Positions 28,299-37,954 are shown, counted from the stretch's first letter. The stretch is 64,000 bases of DNA from Reinekea sp. G2M2-21 (GCF_015687175.1 NZ_JADPQG010000001.1:558001-622000); one strand, 5' to 3'. Notes: a model not told the origin generated them from the sequence alone. Translations and numbers: made by a program.

Positions 28299-28417
28299 AT
28301 GAACCATAGATGAACGGACCGTGTACCCTGGCAGGTATTGCGTTGCAAGGTGAGCTGAATGGTTCTACATTTAACCGGGTGTACTTACTATAAATTCCTA
28401 ACAGAGAGGAAATGAAA

Positions 28418-29248
28418 ATGAATAAATGGATTGTTGCTGCTGCGATGACCCTGGCGGTGCCGATGGCTTCCGCAAAAGTCCTGATTTCGATCGATGCTGG
28501 CGCTGGCTATAACCTGAATGGCATGGGTGAAGGCAGTAATATTGCAAACGACCTGTTTGTATTGGATTCTGACACGGTTGACGCTGGTGCTCCATCTTTT
28601 GGTTTGAACCAGGAAGCAAAAAATGGTTTCTATGGCTGGGCGAAAGTGTCAGTACCTCTGTTGCCTGATGTGAAAGTTAAATATGAGTCTTTGGTATTGG
28701 AAGGTACGAACAATTTCTCTGTTAGTCAGGATGTGTTTGGTGAAACGTTCACCATGAATGGCGATATTACTTCAAAGCTGGATCTGTCCCATCTGGATTT
28801 AGCATTGACTATTGGCTTGCCTCTTCCTGTGGTCGATATCGATTTCGGCATTAACGCTCGCTCCATGTTAGGTGGCTTTAGTGCATCTGAATCGACTGGC
28901 ACAACGGACCCTGTCGACGCACCATTTTCCATATCTGACAGTGGTGCACCTTTGATCATCCCAATGGGCTATCTCAGTGTTGCTGGAACCATTCCAGGCG
29001 TCGGCGTTAAAGTTGGCGGCGAAATCAGTACATTGCCACTGGGAGATACAAACTTTACCGACTGGAATGTGAAGGGCACGTGGTATGCGCCATTACCTAC
29101 CAATATGCTGGTGAAGTTGGGAGTTGAAGCCGGTTTTCGCAGCTTTAACATGACAATTGGTGATTCCACCGTTGGCATGGACACATCAGACCTGGCGTCA
29201 GAAGTCAGTGTTAGTGGCTTCTTCTTAGGCGCAGCAATGCATTTCTAA
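28418..29248 (+). CDS. TIGR04219-like outer-membrane beta-barrel protein
   Basis: A 276-residue secreted protein with a signal peptide (about 1-19, ending ASA) and alternating hydrophobic/polar strands ending in FFLGAAMHF, whose terminal Phe is the usual beta-barrel insertion signal. The overall pattern resembles the TIGR04219 outer-membrane family of marine Gammaproteobacteria. Function is unknown. Two ATGs are possible (28412, 28418); AGAGAGGA lies 7-8 bases before the second and only 2 before the first, so the second is preferred. Confidence 0.75.
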   Translation: MNKWIVAAAMTLAVPMASAKVLISIDAGAGYNLNGMGEGSNIANDLFVLDSDTVDAGAPSFGLNQEAKNGFYGWAKVSVPLLPDVKVKYESLVLEGTNNFSVSQDVFGETFTMNGDITSKLDLSHLDLALTIGLPLPVVDIDFGINARSMLGGFSASESTGTTDPVDAPFSISDSGAPLIIPMGYLSVAGTIPGVGVKVGGEISTLPLGDTNFTDWNVKGTWYAPLPTNMLVKLGVEAGFRSFNMTIGDSTVGMDTSDLASEVSVSGFFLGAAMHF

Positions 29249-29270
29249 GCCGGTTTGAAAGCCAATTCAG

Positions 29271-29297
29271 AAACCCGCCAGTGCGCGGGTTTTTTTG
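29271..29297 (+). terminator. Rho-independent terminator after the outer-membrane protein gene
   Basis: AACCCGC / GCGGGTT stem, six-base loop, followed by a run of T, 23 bases past the stop. It also separates this gene from the convergent BLUF gene. Confidence 0.9.
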
Positions 29298-29299
29298 TG

Positions 29300-29734
29300 T
29301 CATTGATTTAGGGCACGCCTGAATTCAGGTTCGTTCAGTAGATCCGTCAGCAGAAAAATAAAGGCCGCTGCGTCCAGTTTGAGTGTACTTGCAACAGCCT
29401 CTATTGTTTTCTGAAGTGATTGCAAAGGGAAATCACAGGCGGTGAGATTCAGCGGTTCCATATTCCAATCAGACAAGCTGTAAGAGTCGATCGTGGTGTC
29501 ATAGAGCACGGTAATATCTGTATGGCGTTTATCGGTGCGGATTTTTTTCAACAAAGAGGTCAGCTCTTCGGATGGACCTTCTAAAACTTGCACGAAACAC
29601 TTGCCCGTAAAAAACAGCACGCCATGAATGTTATGAGCTGAATTATAGCCCCGGGATCTGTTAAAAATATCGTTCAGCACTTTGTCGATATCGATCCCCG
29701 GGGCGGGTTTGCTTTTGTAAGCAAGTAATTTCAT
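29300..29734 (-). CDS. stand-alone BLUF-domain blue-light sensor
   Basis: A 144-residue FAD-binding BLUF photoreceptor. The key residues of the photocycle align with PixD: Y6, N31, Q49 (in FVQVLEG), W90 and M92 (in DWNMEP). After the BLUF fold (about 1-95) only 50 residues of helix remain, with no EAL, GGDEF or other output domain, so signalling must go through a protein partner. No partner is obvious: it is a single gene convergent with an outer-membrane protein gene and divergent from nnr. Confidence 0.9.
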   Translation of the reverse strand: MKLLAYKSKPAPGIDIDKVLNDIFNRSRGYNSAHNIHGVLFFTGKCFVQVLEGPSEELTSLLKKIRTDKRHTDITVLYDTTIDSYSLSDWNMEPLNLTACDFPLQSLQKTIEAVASTLKLDAAAFIFLLTDLLNEPEFRRALNQ

Positions 29735-29872
29735 GAGGGCTTTCTCTTTGTCTTAGGGATTCATGCTCACCATTGTTTCTGATTAATCAGCATAGCATCA
29801 ATTAGGAATCCGTCTTCGCGCCTGTGCTAGTATTTGGCTGGTGATTGTCGGCAATTTCAATGGAGTGCCCTT

Positions 29873-31285
29873 ATGCAGCCCGTATTGTTGAGCCAACAGG
29901 TCCGGGACACTGAGCAACGCTGGGCAAATCAACATAGGCGAGAAACCTGGCCGTTGATGGCGAGGGCTGCGACCAGTTTCGTGCGCCAATTCCTTCCGGC
30001 GATATCCCCTGGTCCCGTTCTGATGTTGGTGGGCAGTGGTAACAACGGTGGCGACGGCTACCTGATTGCCAAAATGCTCCTTGATGAGCGGGTCAAGGTC
30101 CAGTTGGTTAACCCTTTGGGTCCGCCTGCTGCCCATCTGGATGCCGCCAAAGCCCGTGAATTGTTTTTAAACGCCGGTGGTCAGGAGAACACTGAATTAC
30201 CTGGCAGGACGTTTCATTGCGTGATTGACGCGTTATTTGGCAGTGGGTTATCGCGCGTTTTAAGCGATTCGATGGTTGCGCTTATAGAGCGAGTGAATGC
30301 CTTAGAGTTGCCGACTTATAGTGTGGATGTGCCCTCGGGTCTGAATGCCGATACTGGTGTTGAAATGCCGGTTGCGATCCGTGCCCGAGCAACACATTCC
30401 TTTATTGCCTTGAAGCCGGGGTTGCTGACAGCGCAAGGTCCCTCAGTGTGTGGGCAACTGACGCTCGATACACTAGGAGTGCCAGTAGATTCTGCTTGGT
30501 ACTACGATACACAGGTCACTTTACCCGCTCGAGTGGGTAATACGTACAAATCGCAGCACGGAATCGTACGTGTGATTGGTGGCCGTCTGAACATGGCGGG
30601 TGCGGCCATTATCTCGGCATCCTCAGCGCTGAAGGCAGGCGCGGGGCGAGTTTATGTCTGTTGTGATCCGGTTTACTTTCCAGCTGCAATTGCCACCGCC
30701 CCTGAATTGATGATGCAGGATGATGTCACCGAGTCGACTCTCTCGGACAGCATAACTGTGATTGGTCCTGGACTTGGCCGAGATGACTTTGCAAGCCAAT
30801 TACTGCAGAAGGTGATTGGGCATCCTCAGGCGAGGGGTATATTAGATGCGGACGCCTTGCGCTTGGTGGCAGGCCAGGATCTACCCTTTAATGGAGCCAA
30901 CTGGGTACTTACTCCGCATGAGGGGGAGGCCGCTGCATTATTGAAATGGCCGGTTGATCAAGTTCAGCGGGATCGGGTCAAGGCAGTCCTTGCCTTGCAG
31001 GAAAAGTTTCAGACAACGGTCGTTTTGAAGGGCGCCGGGTCACTTGTCATTGCCAACGATAGTACACTGAACTTCTGCCATGCGGGGAATCCGGCGATGG
31101 CGACACCCGGTATGGGCGATTGCCTGGCCGGTGTAATCGGGGCTTTGGCTGCGCAGGGCATGCCATTAATCGCCGCTGCCAAAACGGGTGTTAATTGGCA
31201 CGCAAGCTTGGGGGCAGAGTTGGCGAAAACGCGTCGAGTGGTATTAGCGACCGACATTATTCAGCGCTTAGGCGCGTTTCTCTAA
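29873..31285 (+). CDS. nnr: bifunctional NAD(P)HX epimerase / ADP-dependent NAD(P)HX dehydratase
   Basis: A 470-residue fusion that repairs damaged NADH/NADPH hydrates. The N-terminal YjeF_N epimerase domain (about 1-210) has the VGSGNNGGDG loop and DALFGSGLSR. The C-terminal kinase-like dehydratase (about 220-470) has VLTPHEGEA, VVLKGAGS and NPAMATPGMGDCLAG. The ATG at 29873 gives the family start; the frame is open 39 bases further. The usual neighbours tsaE, amiB and mutL are not here. Confidence 0.95.
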   Translation: MQPVLLSQQVRDTEQRWANQHRRETWPLMARAATSFVRQFLPAISPGPVLMLVGSGNNGGDGYLIAKMLLDERVKVQLVNPLGPPAAHLDAAKARELFLNAGGQENTELPGRTFHCVIDALFGSGLSRVLSDSMVALIERVNALELPTYSVDVPSGLNADTGVEMPVAIRARATHSFIALKPGLLTAQGPSVCGQLTLDTLGVPVDSAWYYDTQVTLPARVGNTYKSQHGIVRVIGGRLNMAGAAIISASSALKAGAGRVYVCCDPVYFPAAIATAPELMMQDDVTESTLSDSITVIGPGLGRDDFASQLLQKVIGHPQARGILDADALRLVAGQDLPFNGANWVLTPHEGEAAALLKWPVDQVQRDRVKAVLALQEKFQTTVVLKGAGSLVIANDSTLNFCHAGNPAMATPGMGDCLAGVIGALAAQGMPLIAAAKTGVNWHASLGAELAKTRRVVLATDIIQRLGAFL

Positions 31286-31444
31286 TTATTGGAAGGGCAT
31301 GAGGAAAATTGTTTTACCTTCGCACATTCGCACCAATACCTTCGTGGGTAACGTTCGACATAGCACGATAGTGCTTTCACTTTTCCGCCTTGCCCCCTGC
31401 GCGAATGTTTTGCGCTTTACTTATCTCATGTCACACACGGACCA

Positions 31445-32836
31445 CTAGGGTGTTGCAGACCAGGTGCCACCTAAGTTATTGGTGCATTGACCGCGGACTC
31501 TTGCCTGTTTTTCTTCGAATGTCTCAACATTGTTCGGCCGTAGTGGGTTTACATACTGAAAAATCCGCACTTCATTACTGATAATCGTGCAAACACCCAG
31601 CAATTCACCGTCATTCTGAGTCTGGTGCGCGCAGGGGGCCGGTGATTGTTCCAAAATCACGGATGACGAGTTCAGAATATCGCATTCGCCCAGAGTGGAG
31701 CCGTTTTGCGCTTCTTCGCAAAGGTTTTGCGTGTTTGCATTCATGGCCAAAGCCGGTGTGATACAGCTCCCTTCGCCGCCAAAAACGGGTTCATCGGTGT
31801 CATTTGCCCAGAGTTGGATGATATACCCCTGCGTCCGGGATAGGCCGGTAGGGTCGGTGGCGGTTATCACCCAAATCTGTTGGCCGCTGAGTTCGATGGT
31901 CGTGGAGACTATAGCGCCGTCAAAAGACTGTGTTGTTCCATCAGTCAACGTGAGCTCGTGGCGGAACGTAAGTTCGCCATTCAAACTGGAACTGCCGGAG
32001 GCATTCACGGAGACGGTTGTTGGCGCATAAGTAGGCTGACTCGGTGAGATGACCGCCGCCAAACTGATTGCGCTTCGACTGGGGACATTGGCAGGGATTC
32101 CTAGGGCATTTTGATAATCGGAATTGGACAATGTGTAGCCTTCCAGGCTGACGGAGCGGTCAAGGCGTGACAGAGGCGCCCGGGTCAGTTCATTTCCGTT
32201 GTTGTCAAACAGGATGACATCATCCTCTGTCACCACAAACTGGATATGGTCAAATAACTGGTCTAGCGCATCAATGGTTGGGTCGGCCACATAGACATCA
32301 TCAAACGGGCTGCGGCCAGGTGGCCAAGCATCGCCTGCGAGGGCATCAAGCTGGTCGACAATCTGGCTCTCCACGCTGGATGAAAAAGCTTCCAAAACGC
32401 TGCCAGCGCAATCTGAGTCTTGAGCGCAAGCATCGATAGAAAGGTTCTTCTGGCTGCGCGACCAGATATCCAGAACAGTGTGCGTTCCGGGGTTGATATT
32501 CACTAGGGTGGTGGTTATGGCTTCGTCCAGTCGGTATCGACTATAAAGGCGCACGGTGGAACCGTCAGCCTCGGGTATATCCGTCCACATAAGTGAACTG
32601 TTACTTACCGTGGATGCGAGTAAATAATTGCCATCCGCATCTGCTCGGGCGCAGACATCGGCGATGCAGTTTGCCGACCAGCTGCCAGCTCTCCCTAGAG
32701 CGCTGGTGCCTGCAATGGTTCTGCTTACAGCCGGGGTCTCATCGCCGGTTGGGTCTGAGTCGGCCGCATTGCCGCAGCCGCTCATCATTGTGACCGTGTA
32801 ATATAAGGCGAGGAATAGCGTCAATAACTTGTTCAT
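31445..32836 (-). CDS. Cys-rich lipoprotein of unknown function
   Basis: A 463-residue lipoprotein (lipobox MMSGCG, Cys near 21). The mature part is beta-rich, with Ser/Thr-rich segments, a possible Ig/cadherin-like region around 280-350 (VSVNASGSSS), and a C-terminal segment with at least six cysteines spaced in pairs (for example LCEEAQ, GECDIL, PCAHQ). Pairs CIADVC (57-62) and CAQDSDC also occur, suggesting disulfides outside the inner membrane. I do not recognise a family. It is divergently oriented from the 33061 gene pair with a 224-base spacer, and may or may not be related to it. Confidence 0.72.
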   Translation of the reverse strand: MNKLLTLFLALYYTVTMMSGCGNAADSDPTGDETPAVSRTIAGTSALGRAGSWSANCIADVCARADADGNYLLASTVSNSSLMWTDIPEADGSTVRLYSRYRLDEAITTTLVNINPGTHTVLDIWSRSQKNLSIDACAQDSDCAGSVLEAFSSSVESQIVDQLDALAGDAWPPGRSPFDDVYVADPTIDALDQLFDHIQFVVTEDDVILFDNNGNELTRAPLSRLDRSVSLEGYTLSNSDYQNALGIPANVPSRSAISLAAVISPSQPTYAPTTVSVNASGSSSLNGELTFRHELTLTDGTTQSFDGAIVSTTIELSGQQIWVITATDPTGLSRTQGYIIQLWANDTDEPVFGGEGSCITPALAMNANTQNLCEEAQNGSTLGECDILNSSSVILEQSPAPCAHQTQNDGELLGVCTIISNEVRIFQYVNPLRPNNVETFEEKQARVRGQCTNNLGGTWSATP

Positions 32837-33060
32837 ATTTCAACTCTAGCAATAAACTTGCCGGTTCAATCCGACTATTTTGGTTTTTTTTGTCATTATT
32901 TGAACTCAATAACAGTCAAAGCATGAAATGGCTGTAATACTTAGCGTTCTGTATCGGGCATTGCGTCATCTCTTTCACCAGACATTCATTTAAACAACTA
33001 ACAATTATTGACTGAGTTTTAAGCCGAATTGGCAGACTCAGGCTAGCAGGAGACTTTTTT

Positions 33061-34509
33061 ATGGATTGGTGGGTTTTTATTGAAGGCCAACCGGTATTGA
33101 CCGGATTTATCTGGGTAATCTTTATCATCATTCTCTTATATTTTGCTCGAAACGCGGTACATACAGCCTTGTTCCGCATTTCGAGACTGGCGGCCGCAAT
33201 TTTGCGATTGCAAGCCAAAGCCTTGGCGCGCGTTATTCAGAACCTGCGGGAACGCAACCGGGAGGTTTTGCTTGAAATGGGTAAAGGACAGCTGGAACGT
33301 AAATTGAACCGCGATTTTCATCGGGTTAATGAAATTGTGACCAACGATTTAGGCAACTACCCCGATCTGCAGAAAACGATGTCGGCATTGGTCACCAAGC
33401 TAGAGGAAGACTATCACCGCTCCGCCGAAACGCCGCCTCCGTCACCGGATTGGATTGAAGCCATAGAGGCTATTGTTAATCTCAAAGAGGCGCAAAAAGG
33501 TAATCCGGTCATCGTGAAAGTTCTTGAAGACCTATACGCCAGCTTGGAAGGGCAGCAGAAGAAAACGCTGGATTCCTATCGGGATGGGGTGTCAGCCCGG
33601 CATAAGTTGCTGCATGCCATGATGCCGCAGTGGCGTAAACTGAATAATGCCGTCGAGCGGGTCGGTGGATCGATGAAAAACCTGATCATTCAGGCGGAAG
33701 AAATTGATAAAAACATGGACCAGTATCGGGAAATCAACGCGGGATCAGACAAAGCTCAGCGTATGTTGCGCGTATCGTCCCTGCGTGAGTTTTCTGTGTC
33801 CGTCTTTTGGATGGCGATTTTCGCCGGTGGGGCTTTTTTCAACTTCCACCTGATTTCCTTACCGATGTCTGAAATGGTCGGGGCAGGCTCACGTATTGGC
33901 GCTTTCACGGTCGCAGAAGTCTCAGCCTTAATGATCGTTCTCATCGAAATCGCTATTGGTATGCTGTTAATGGAAGTCCTGCATATTACGCGTATGTTTC
34001 CGGCTTTTGGTACGTTAGATGAGCGCAAGCGCCGTATTTTGTTCTGGACCTTGCTTGGCTTTATTTTTGTGTTTGCTTCCATTGAATCTGGTCTTGCTTT
34101 CATGCGGGATCAGATCGCGAGTGATAATGCCGCGCTGAGAAGTCTGTTAGTTGGAGGGGAATCGGTTGCTATTGAGTCGAGTACGGCCATTTCTACCTTT
34201 ATTCCGCAAGCTGCTCAGATGTTGTTGGGCTTTCTGCTGCCGTTTGTCCTGATATTTGTCGCGATTCCTTTTGAAACGTTTGTGGAAAGTGGCCGGATAT
34301 TGCTGGCTGACCTCGCAATTCAGCTACTGCATGTGGTTATTTTGGTCATGCGCTTGCTGGCGACGGCGTTGCGCTATACCACCGATATTCTGTTAGCACT
34401 GTATGACATTATCGTCAGCATTCCGTTATGGATCGAACATAAGTTGTCCGGCAGAACGGAAAAACAACCCGACACAGACACCAAAACCAAACTGGCTAAG
34501 GAAGTATGA
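33061..34509 (+). CDS. polytopic membrane protein with long coiled-coil region, unknown function
   Basis: A 482-residue protein: one N-terminal membrane helix (about 13-30), a long charged helical/coiled-coil region (about 50-235), then about five more membrane helices (about 248-270, 285-310, 328-348, 385-410, 418-445). No catalytic motif is visible. Its stop overlaps the start of the VWA-like lipoprotein gene by four bases, so the two are probably translated together and act together at the inner membrane or periplasm. A bioinformatic family assignment was not possible by eye. Confidence 0.78.
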   Translation: MDWWVFIEGQPVLTGFIWVIFIIILLYFARNAVHTALFRISRLAAAILRLQAKALARVIQNLRERNREVLLEMGKGQLERKLNRDFHRVNEIVTNDLGNYPDLQKTMSALVTKLEEDYHRSAETPPPSPDWIEAIEAIVNLKEAQKGNPVIVKVLEDLYASLEGQQKKTLDSYRDGVSARHKLLHAMMPQWRKLNNAVERVGGSMKNLIIQAEEIDKNMDQYREINAGSDKAQRMLRVSSLREFSVSVFWMAIFAGGAFFNFHLISLPMSEMVGAGSRIGAFTVAEVSALMIVLIEIAIGMLLMEVLHITRMFPAFGTLDERKRRILFWTLLGFIFVFASIESGLAFMRDQIASDNAALRSLLVGGESVAIESSTAISTFIPQAAQMLLGFLLPFVLIFVAIPFETFVESGRILLADLAIQLLHVVILVMRLLATALRYTTDILLALYDIIVSIPLWIEHKLSGRTEKQPDTDTKTKLAKEV

Positions 34510-35156
34510 TGAAGCGTATTTTATGGTCCATCTTTTTGACACTGGTGTTGGTCTCTTGCAGCAGTGAGCAGGCAAACCCTTACCGCGGTGTGTATCTGCT
34601 GTTGGATACATCGGGTACTTATACAGAAGAGTTGAAAAAAGCACAGCAGATTATCAATTATTATCTTGGTACTCTCACCGCAGGGGACTCTTTTGCGGTT
34701 GCGCGCATCGACAGTGGCAGCTTCAGCGAAAAGGACATCATTGCGAAAGTCACCTTTGATGGCCGTCCCAGCCAGATGAACGCTCAGAAAAGAGAGTTTG
34801 CCAACGCGGTAAACAACTTCGTTGAATCGGTTGAAAGTGCACAATATACGGATATTTCCGGAGGTTTGCTGCAAGCGGTAGAGTTTTTGAATGAGACCGG
34901 AGCCGGGCAAAAGTATATTCTGGTTTATTCAGACCTTCGCGAAGAGTTGCCGGATGGCTACAAACGGGATTTTGACTATGACCTGGAAGGGTTTAACGTG
35001 TTCGCACTGAATGTGACGAAACTGCGTGAAGATAATGTTGATCCGACCATTTACCTGAATCGCTTGGGTGATTGGCAACATAAAGTGGAATCTGGCGGAG
35101 GCGTTTGGCATGTCGTCAATGACCTCGACCGTACCGAAGCGCTGGCACTGAACTGA
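34506..35156 (+). CDS. VWA-like (MIDAS-containing) lipoprotein
   Basis: A 216-residue lipoprotein (lipobox VLVSC, Cys18) whose mature part has a von Willebrand A-like fold. MIDAS-type residues are D34-T35-S36-G37-T38, T115 (YTDISGG) and D143 (YSDLRE), in the expected order. VWA lipoproteins bind metal-dependently to partners in surface or envelope complexes. The gene is coupled by ATGA to the coiled-coil membrane protein upstream. Either of the first two ATGs could be used. A terminator follows at 35234. Confidence 0.77.
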   Translation: MMKRILWSIFLTLVLVSCSSEQANPYRGVYLLLDTSGTYTEELKKAQQIINYYLGTLTAGDSFAVARIDSGSFSEKDIIAKVTFDGRPSQMNAQKREFANAVNNFVESVESAQYTDISGGLLQAVEFLNETGAGQKYILVYSDLREELPDGYKRDFDYDLEGFNVFALNVTKLREDNVDPTIYLNRLGDWQHKVESGGGVWHVVNDLDRTEALALN

Positions 35157-35233
35157 GCGTCAGGGTCCGGTAAACCTACTGGTTTGGTTGGCTGTCAGTC
35201 GGTAGACTCCGGCAGATTTTATTGAAAATAAAC

Positions 35234-35257
35234 ACAGGGCTCAGCCCTGTTTTTTTA
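35234..35257 (+). terminator. Rho-independent terminator between the VWA-lipoprotein and FKBP genes
   Basis: ACAGGGC / GCCCTGT stem with a 3-base loop followed by a run of seven T. Confidence 0.9.
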
Positions 35258-35274
35258 CGAAGAAAGGATAGTGA

Positions 35275-35991
35275 ATGAAATTTTCTAAAGTTAAGCATCT
35301 GGCCTATGTCGCCGGTCTGACGATGGTCATTACTGGTTGTGCTCAGGCGGTCGATAAAGACGTTGCACTGGATACTGACGAACAGAAGGCTGCGTATGGT
35401 ATTGGTTATGGTTTCGCAGCGAACTTAAAAAGTCAGACTGAGGGTTTGGAACTGAGCACTGAAGCGCTGATCAAAGGCATTTCCGATGCGATGGCAGAAG
35501 CAGACATGGCAGTAACCGAAGAAGCCATTCAAGCATCCATTTCTGCTTTGCAAACCAAGCAGATGGAAACTCAACAGGCTGCTGCAGCAGAAAAATCTGC
35601 TGCCGCTCGTGCTGCTGGTGAAGAGTTTCTGGCCGAAAATGGCAAAAAAGATGGTGTTGTGACCACTGAATCTGGCTTGCAGTATGAAGTTATCACTCGT
35701 GGGGACAGCGACAACCGCCCAACCGCGGACAATACTGTGAAAGTGCACTACCACGGCACCTTAATCGACGGTACGGTTTTTGACAGTTCTGTTGAACGCG
35801 GTGAGCCTATCGAGTTTCCGCTCGGTGGTGTGATCGCTGGTTGGACTGAAGGTGTGCAGTTGATGGCTGTCGGTGACAAATATCGCTTCTTCATTCCAGC
35901 GAATCTGGCTTATGGCGACAACCAGGCAAGTCCTCTTATTCCGCCTGGTTCAACGTTGATTTTTGAAGTTGAATTGCTTGATGTAATCTAA
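35275..35991 (+). CDS. FKBP-type peptidyl-prolyl isomerase (FkpA/Mip-like)
   Basis: A 238-residue two-domain isomerase: signal/lipoprotein-type start (VITGCAQA), an N-terminal helical dimerisation domain (FKBP_N, about 35-115) and a C-terminal FKBP domain (about 130-238) with VKVHYHGTLIDGTVFDSS, GVIAGWTEG and PPGSTLIFEVELL. It assists folding of envelope proteins. A Cys in the lipobox-like position suggests outer-membrane lipoprotein anchoring, as in Mip-like proteins. It lies between two terminators and so is a monocistronic unit. Confidence 0.93.
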   Translation: MKFSKVKHLAYVAGLTMVITGCAQAVDKDVALDTDEQKAAYGIGYGFAANLKSQTEGLELSTEALIKGISDAMAEADMAVTEEAIQASISALQTKQMETQQAAAAEKSAAARAAGEEFLAENGKKDGVVTTESGLQYEVITRGDSDNRPTADNTVKVHYHGTLIDGTVFDSSVERGEPIEFPLGGVIAGWTEGVQLMAVGDKYRFFIPANLAYGDNQASPLIPPGSTLIFEVELLDVI

Positions 35992-36010
35992 TCGGCAAGT
36001 GCTGATGTAA

Positions 36011-36038
36011 AAGCCTCCGTTATGGGGGCTTTTTTTTG
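36011..36038 (+). terminator. Rho-independent terminator after the FKBP gene
   Basis: AAGCCTCC / GGGGGCTT stem (one G-T pair), five-base loop, then eight T. Confidence 0.92.
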
Positions 36039-36162
36039 TCTCACGCCTGGCCATTGGTCGTTCTGTTCCTGAAAACGAAATGAGTTATCTGAAATTCTTG
36101 CGTTGATTGAAACGAAGGCCAATCTACAATGCCATCACCTGAATCGTTAAAACGGAGTCTGA

Positions 36163-37755
36163 ATGACAGTTCTGCAATTTGTCAGCGCGTTAATGCCAGT
36201 CCTGGCCGTATTTGGTTTGCTGGTTGTACTGCGCATGCCCGCGACCCGCGCCATGCCATTGAGCTTGCTCGCAACCGCTGCGATGGCTTTCTTTGTATGG
36301 CAGGTGCCCGCTGTGCAATTAACGGCGTCAGTATTAGAGGGTTGGGTTATCGCGCTGACTATCGTCTGGATCGTGTTCGGTGCGATCTTGTTGTTGAATA
36401 CGCTGCAGTACAGCGGCGCTATCAGTGTCATACGGGCTGGGTTCACGCGCATTACCGCAGATCGGCGCATTCAAGTGGTGATTATTGGCTGGCTTTTTGT
36501 GTCCTTCCTGGAGGGCGCATCGGGATTCGGAACCCCTGCAGCGATTGTTGCGCCGCTGCTCGTGGCCTTGGGCTTTCCGCCATTGGCGGCTGTTGTTCTG
36601 GCGCTGATTGCGGACAGTTCCTCGGTGTCTTTTGGTGCCGTTGGGACCCCAGCAATTGTCGGAATTGGTCGCGGCGTGGAAGGTATATCGGCAGAGATGA
36701 TTCAACAAATTTCTGTGCAGGCAATGGCGCTGGATATTCTGGTCGCCTCGTTTTTACCGCTTATCATGGTCGTGATTTTGACGCGGTTTTTCGGCCCGAA
36801 TCGATCTGTTCTGGAAGGCTTGGCTGCAGCGCCATTTGCCCTGTTTGGTGGTCTCGCTTTTACCGTTCCTGCTTGGTTCGTCGCTAAGTTTTTGGGGCCG
36901 GAATTTCCGTCTATTTTTGGCGCGCTGGTCGGTATGGTGCTGACCACGGTAGCGGCAAGAGTCGGGTTTCTGATGCCCAGGAAAATCTGGTCATTTGAGC
37001 AAGACGCGGAGTCGACGTCAGCTAACATAGAGGCAGACAACATCCCGTTGTGGATGGCCTGGGTGCCTTATTTGCTGGTGGTCGCACTCTTGGTGATAAC
37101 TCGATTAGACTTTCTTCCGTTGAAAGGGTGGCTGGTTGCCACAGCGGTATCTTGGCCGAACATCCTCGGTACAGACGTCAGCGTCACCGCCCATACACTA
37201 TATTTGCCCGGCACGGTCTTCGTGTTGGTGTCCCTAATGACTATATTTCTGCATCGCAAGCGAATTGATCAGGTAAAGCAGGCGTGGGTGAAGTCGGTAA
37301 CGTCACTAGGTCCCACCCTGATCGCTCTGGGCGCTTCAGTCCCTATGGTGCGAATCTTTTTGAATTCGGCTGAAAACAGTGCGTCTCTTTCTAGTATGCC
37401 CATTGAATTGGCCACACTGGCGGCTGAAACGTTCTCGGGTGCGTGGCCATTGTTTGCGCCACTTGTCGGCGCGTTGGGTTCTTTCATTGCAGGCAGTGCC
37501 ACATTCTCCAACATGATGTTTGCAGGGTTGCAACAGTCGACCGCCGTCGAGTTGGGATTGAGCGAGCAGGTGATGTTGGCGTTGCAGATGATCGGAGCGA
37601 ATGCGGGCAATATGATTTGCGTCGTTAATGTGGTCGCTGCAGCCTCCGTCGTTAATCTGGTGGGTAAAGAAGGGCAGATTATTCGGTTTACTTTGGTGCC
37701 GATGCTTTATTACAGCTTTGGTGCTGGCCTGATTGCTATGCTGTTTCTGGCTTGA
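36163..37755 (+). CDS. L-lactate/glycolate permease (LctP/GlcA family)
   Basis: A 530-residue permease with about 12-14 membrane helices and the family signatures [14 protein letters not shown] and [12 protein letters not shown], plus a C-terminal [15 protein letters not shown] stretch. LctP-family members import L-lactate, D-lactate or glycolate with protons. No lactate or glycolate dehydrogenase gene is adjacent, so the substrate cannot be refined. It is followed by an 11-bp imperfect inverted repeat (37772-37799) without T-run. Confidence 0.92.
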   Translation: MTVLQFVSALMPVLAVFGLLVVLRMPATRAMPLSLLATAAMAFFVWQVPAVQLTASVLEGWVIALTIVWIVFGAILLLNTLQYSGAISVIRAGFTRITADRRIQVVIIGWLFVSFLEGASGFGTPAAIVAPLLVALGFPPLAAVVLALIADSSSVSFGAVGTPAIVGIGRGVEGISAEMIQQISVQAMALDILVASFLPLIMVVILTRFFGPNRSVLEGLAAAPFALFGGLAFTVPAWFVAKFLGPEFPSIFGALVGMVLTTVAARVGFLMPRKIWSFEQDAESTSANIEADNIPLWMAWVPYLLVVALLVITRLDFLPLKGWLVATAVSWPNILGTDVSVTAHTLYLPGTVFVLVSLMTIFLHRKRIDQVKQAWVKSVTSLGPTLIALGASVPMVRIFLNSAENSASLSSMPIELATLAAETFSGAWPLFAPLVGALGSFIAGSATFSNMMFAGLQQSTAVELGLSEQVMLALQMIGANAGNMICVVNVVAAASVVNLVGKEGQIIRFTLVPMLYYSFGAGLIAMLFLA

Positions 37756-37831
37756 ATGGGCAAATAATAATGGCCGAGGTCCGCTGATGGACTTTGGCCA
37801 AGTTGTCTGAACTGCTAGATTTATGAGGCAT

Positions 37832-37862
37832 AAAAAAGGCGTATCCGAAGATACGCCTTTTT
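37832..37862. terminator. bidirectional terminator between lactate permease and tRNA-Asn
   Basis: AAAGGCGTATC / GATACGCCTTT forms an 11-bp stem with a CGAA loop. A run on the left and T run on the right make it usable in both directions; on the minus strand it lies 4 bases beyond the tRNA-Asn 3' end. Confidence 0.92.
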
Positions 37863-37865
37863 ATT

Positions 37866-37941
37866 TGGCTCCCCGAGCTGGACTCGAACCAGCGACCAAT
37901 AGATTAACAGTCTACTGCTCTACCAACTGAGCTATCGAGGA
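37866..37941 (-). tRNA. tRNA-Asn (anticodon GUU)
   Basis: A 76-base tRNA on the minus strand with acceptor stem TCCTCGA / TCGGGGA, discriminator G, D-arm GCTCAGTTGGTAGAGC, anticodon loop CTGTTAA with anticodon GTT, T-loop TTCGAGT, and encoded CCA. Confidence 0.98.
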
Positions 37942-37954
37942 ACAACGGAGGCGT

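Noticed and set aside
29834-29872. Longer N-terminus for Nnr beginning at 29834
   Set aside because: The family start is MQPVLLSQQVRDTE at 29873; the upstream codons use a GTG without family similarity.
37772-37799. GC-rich 11-bp inverted repeat after the lactate permease gene as a terminator
   Set aside because: There is no T-run; the efficient hairpin with T-run comes at 37832-37862 instead.
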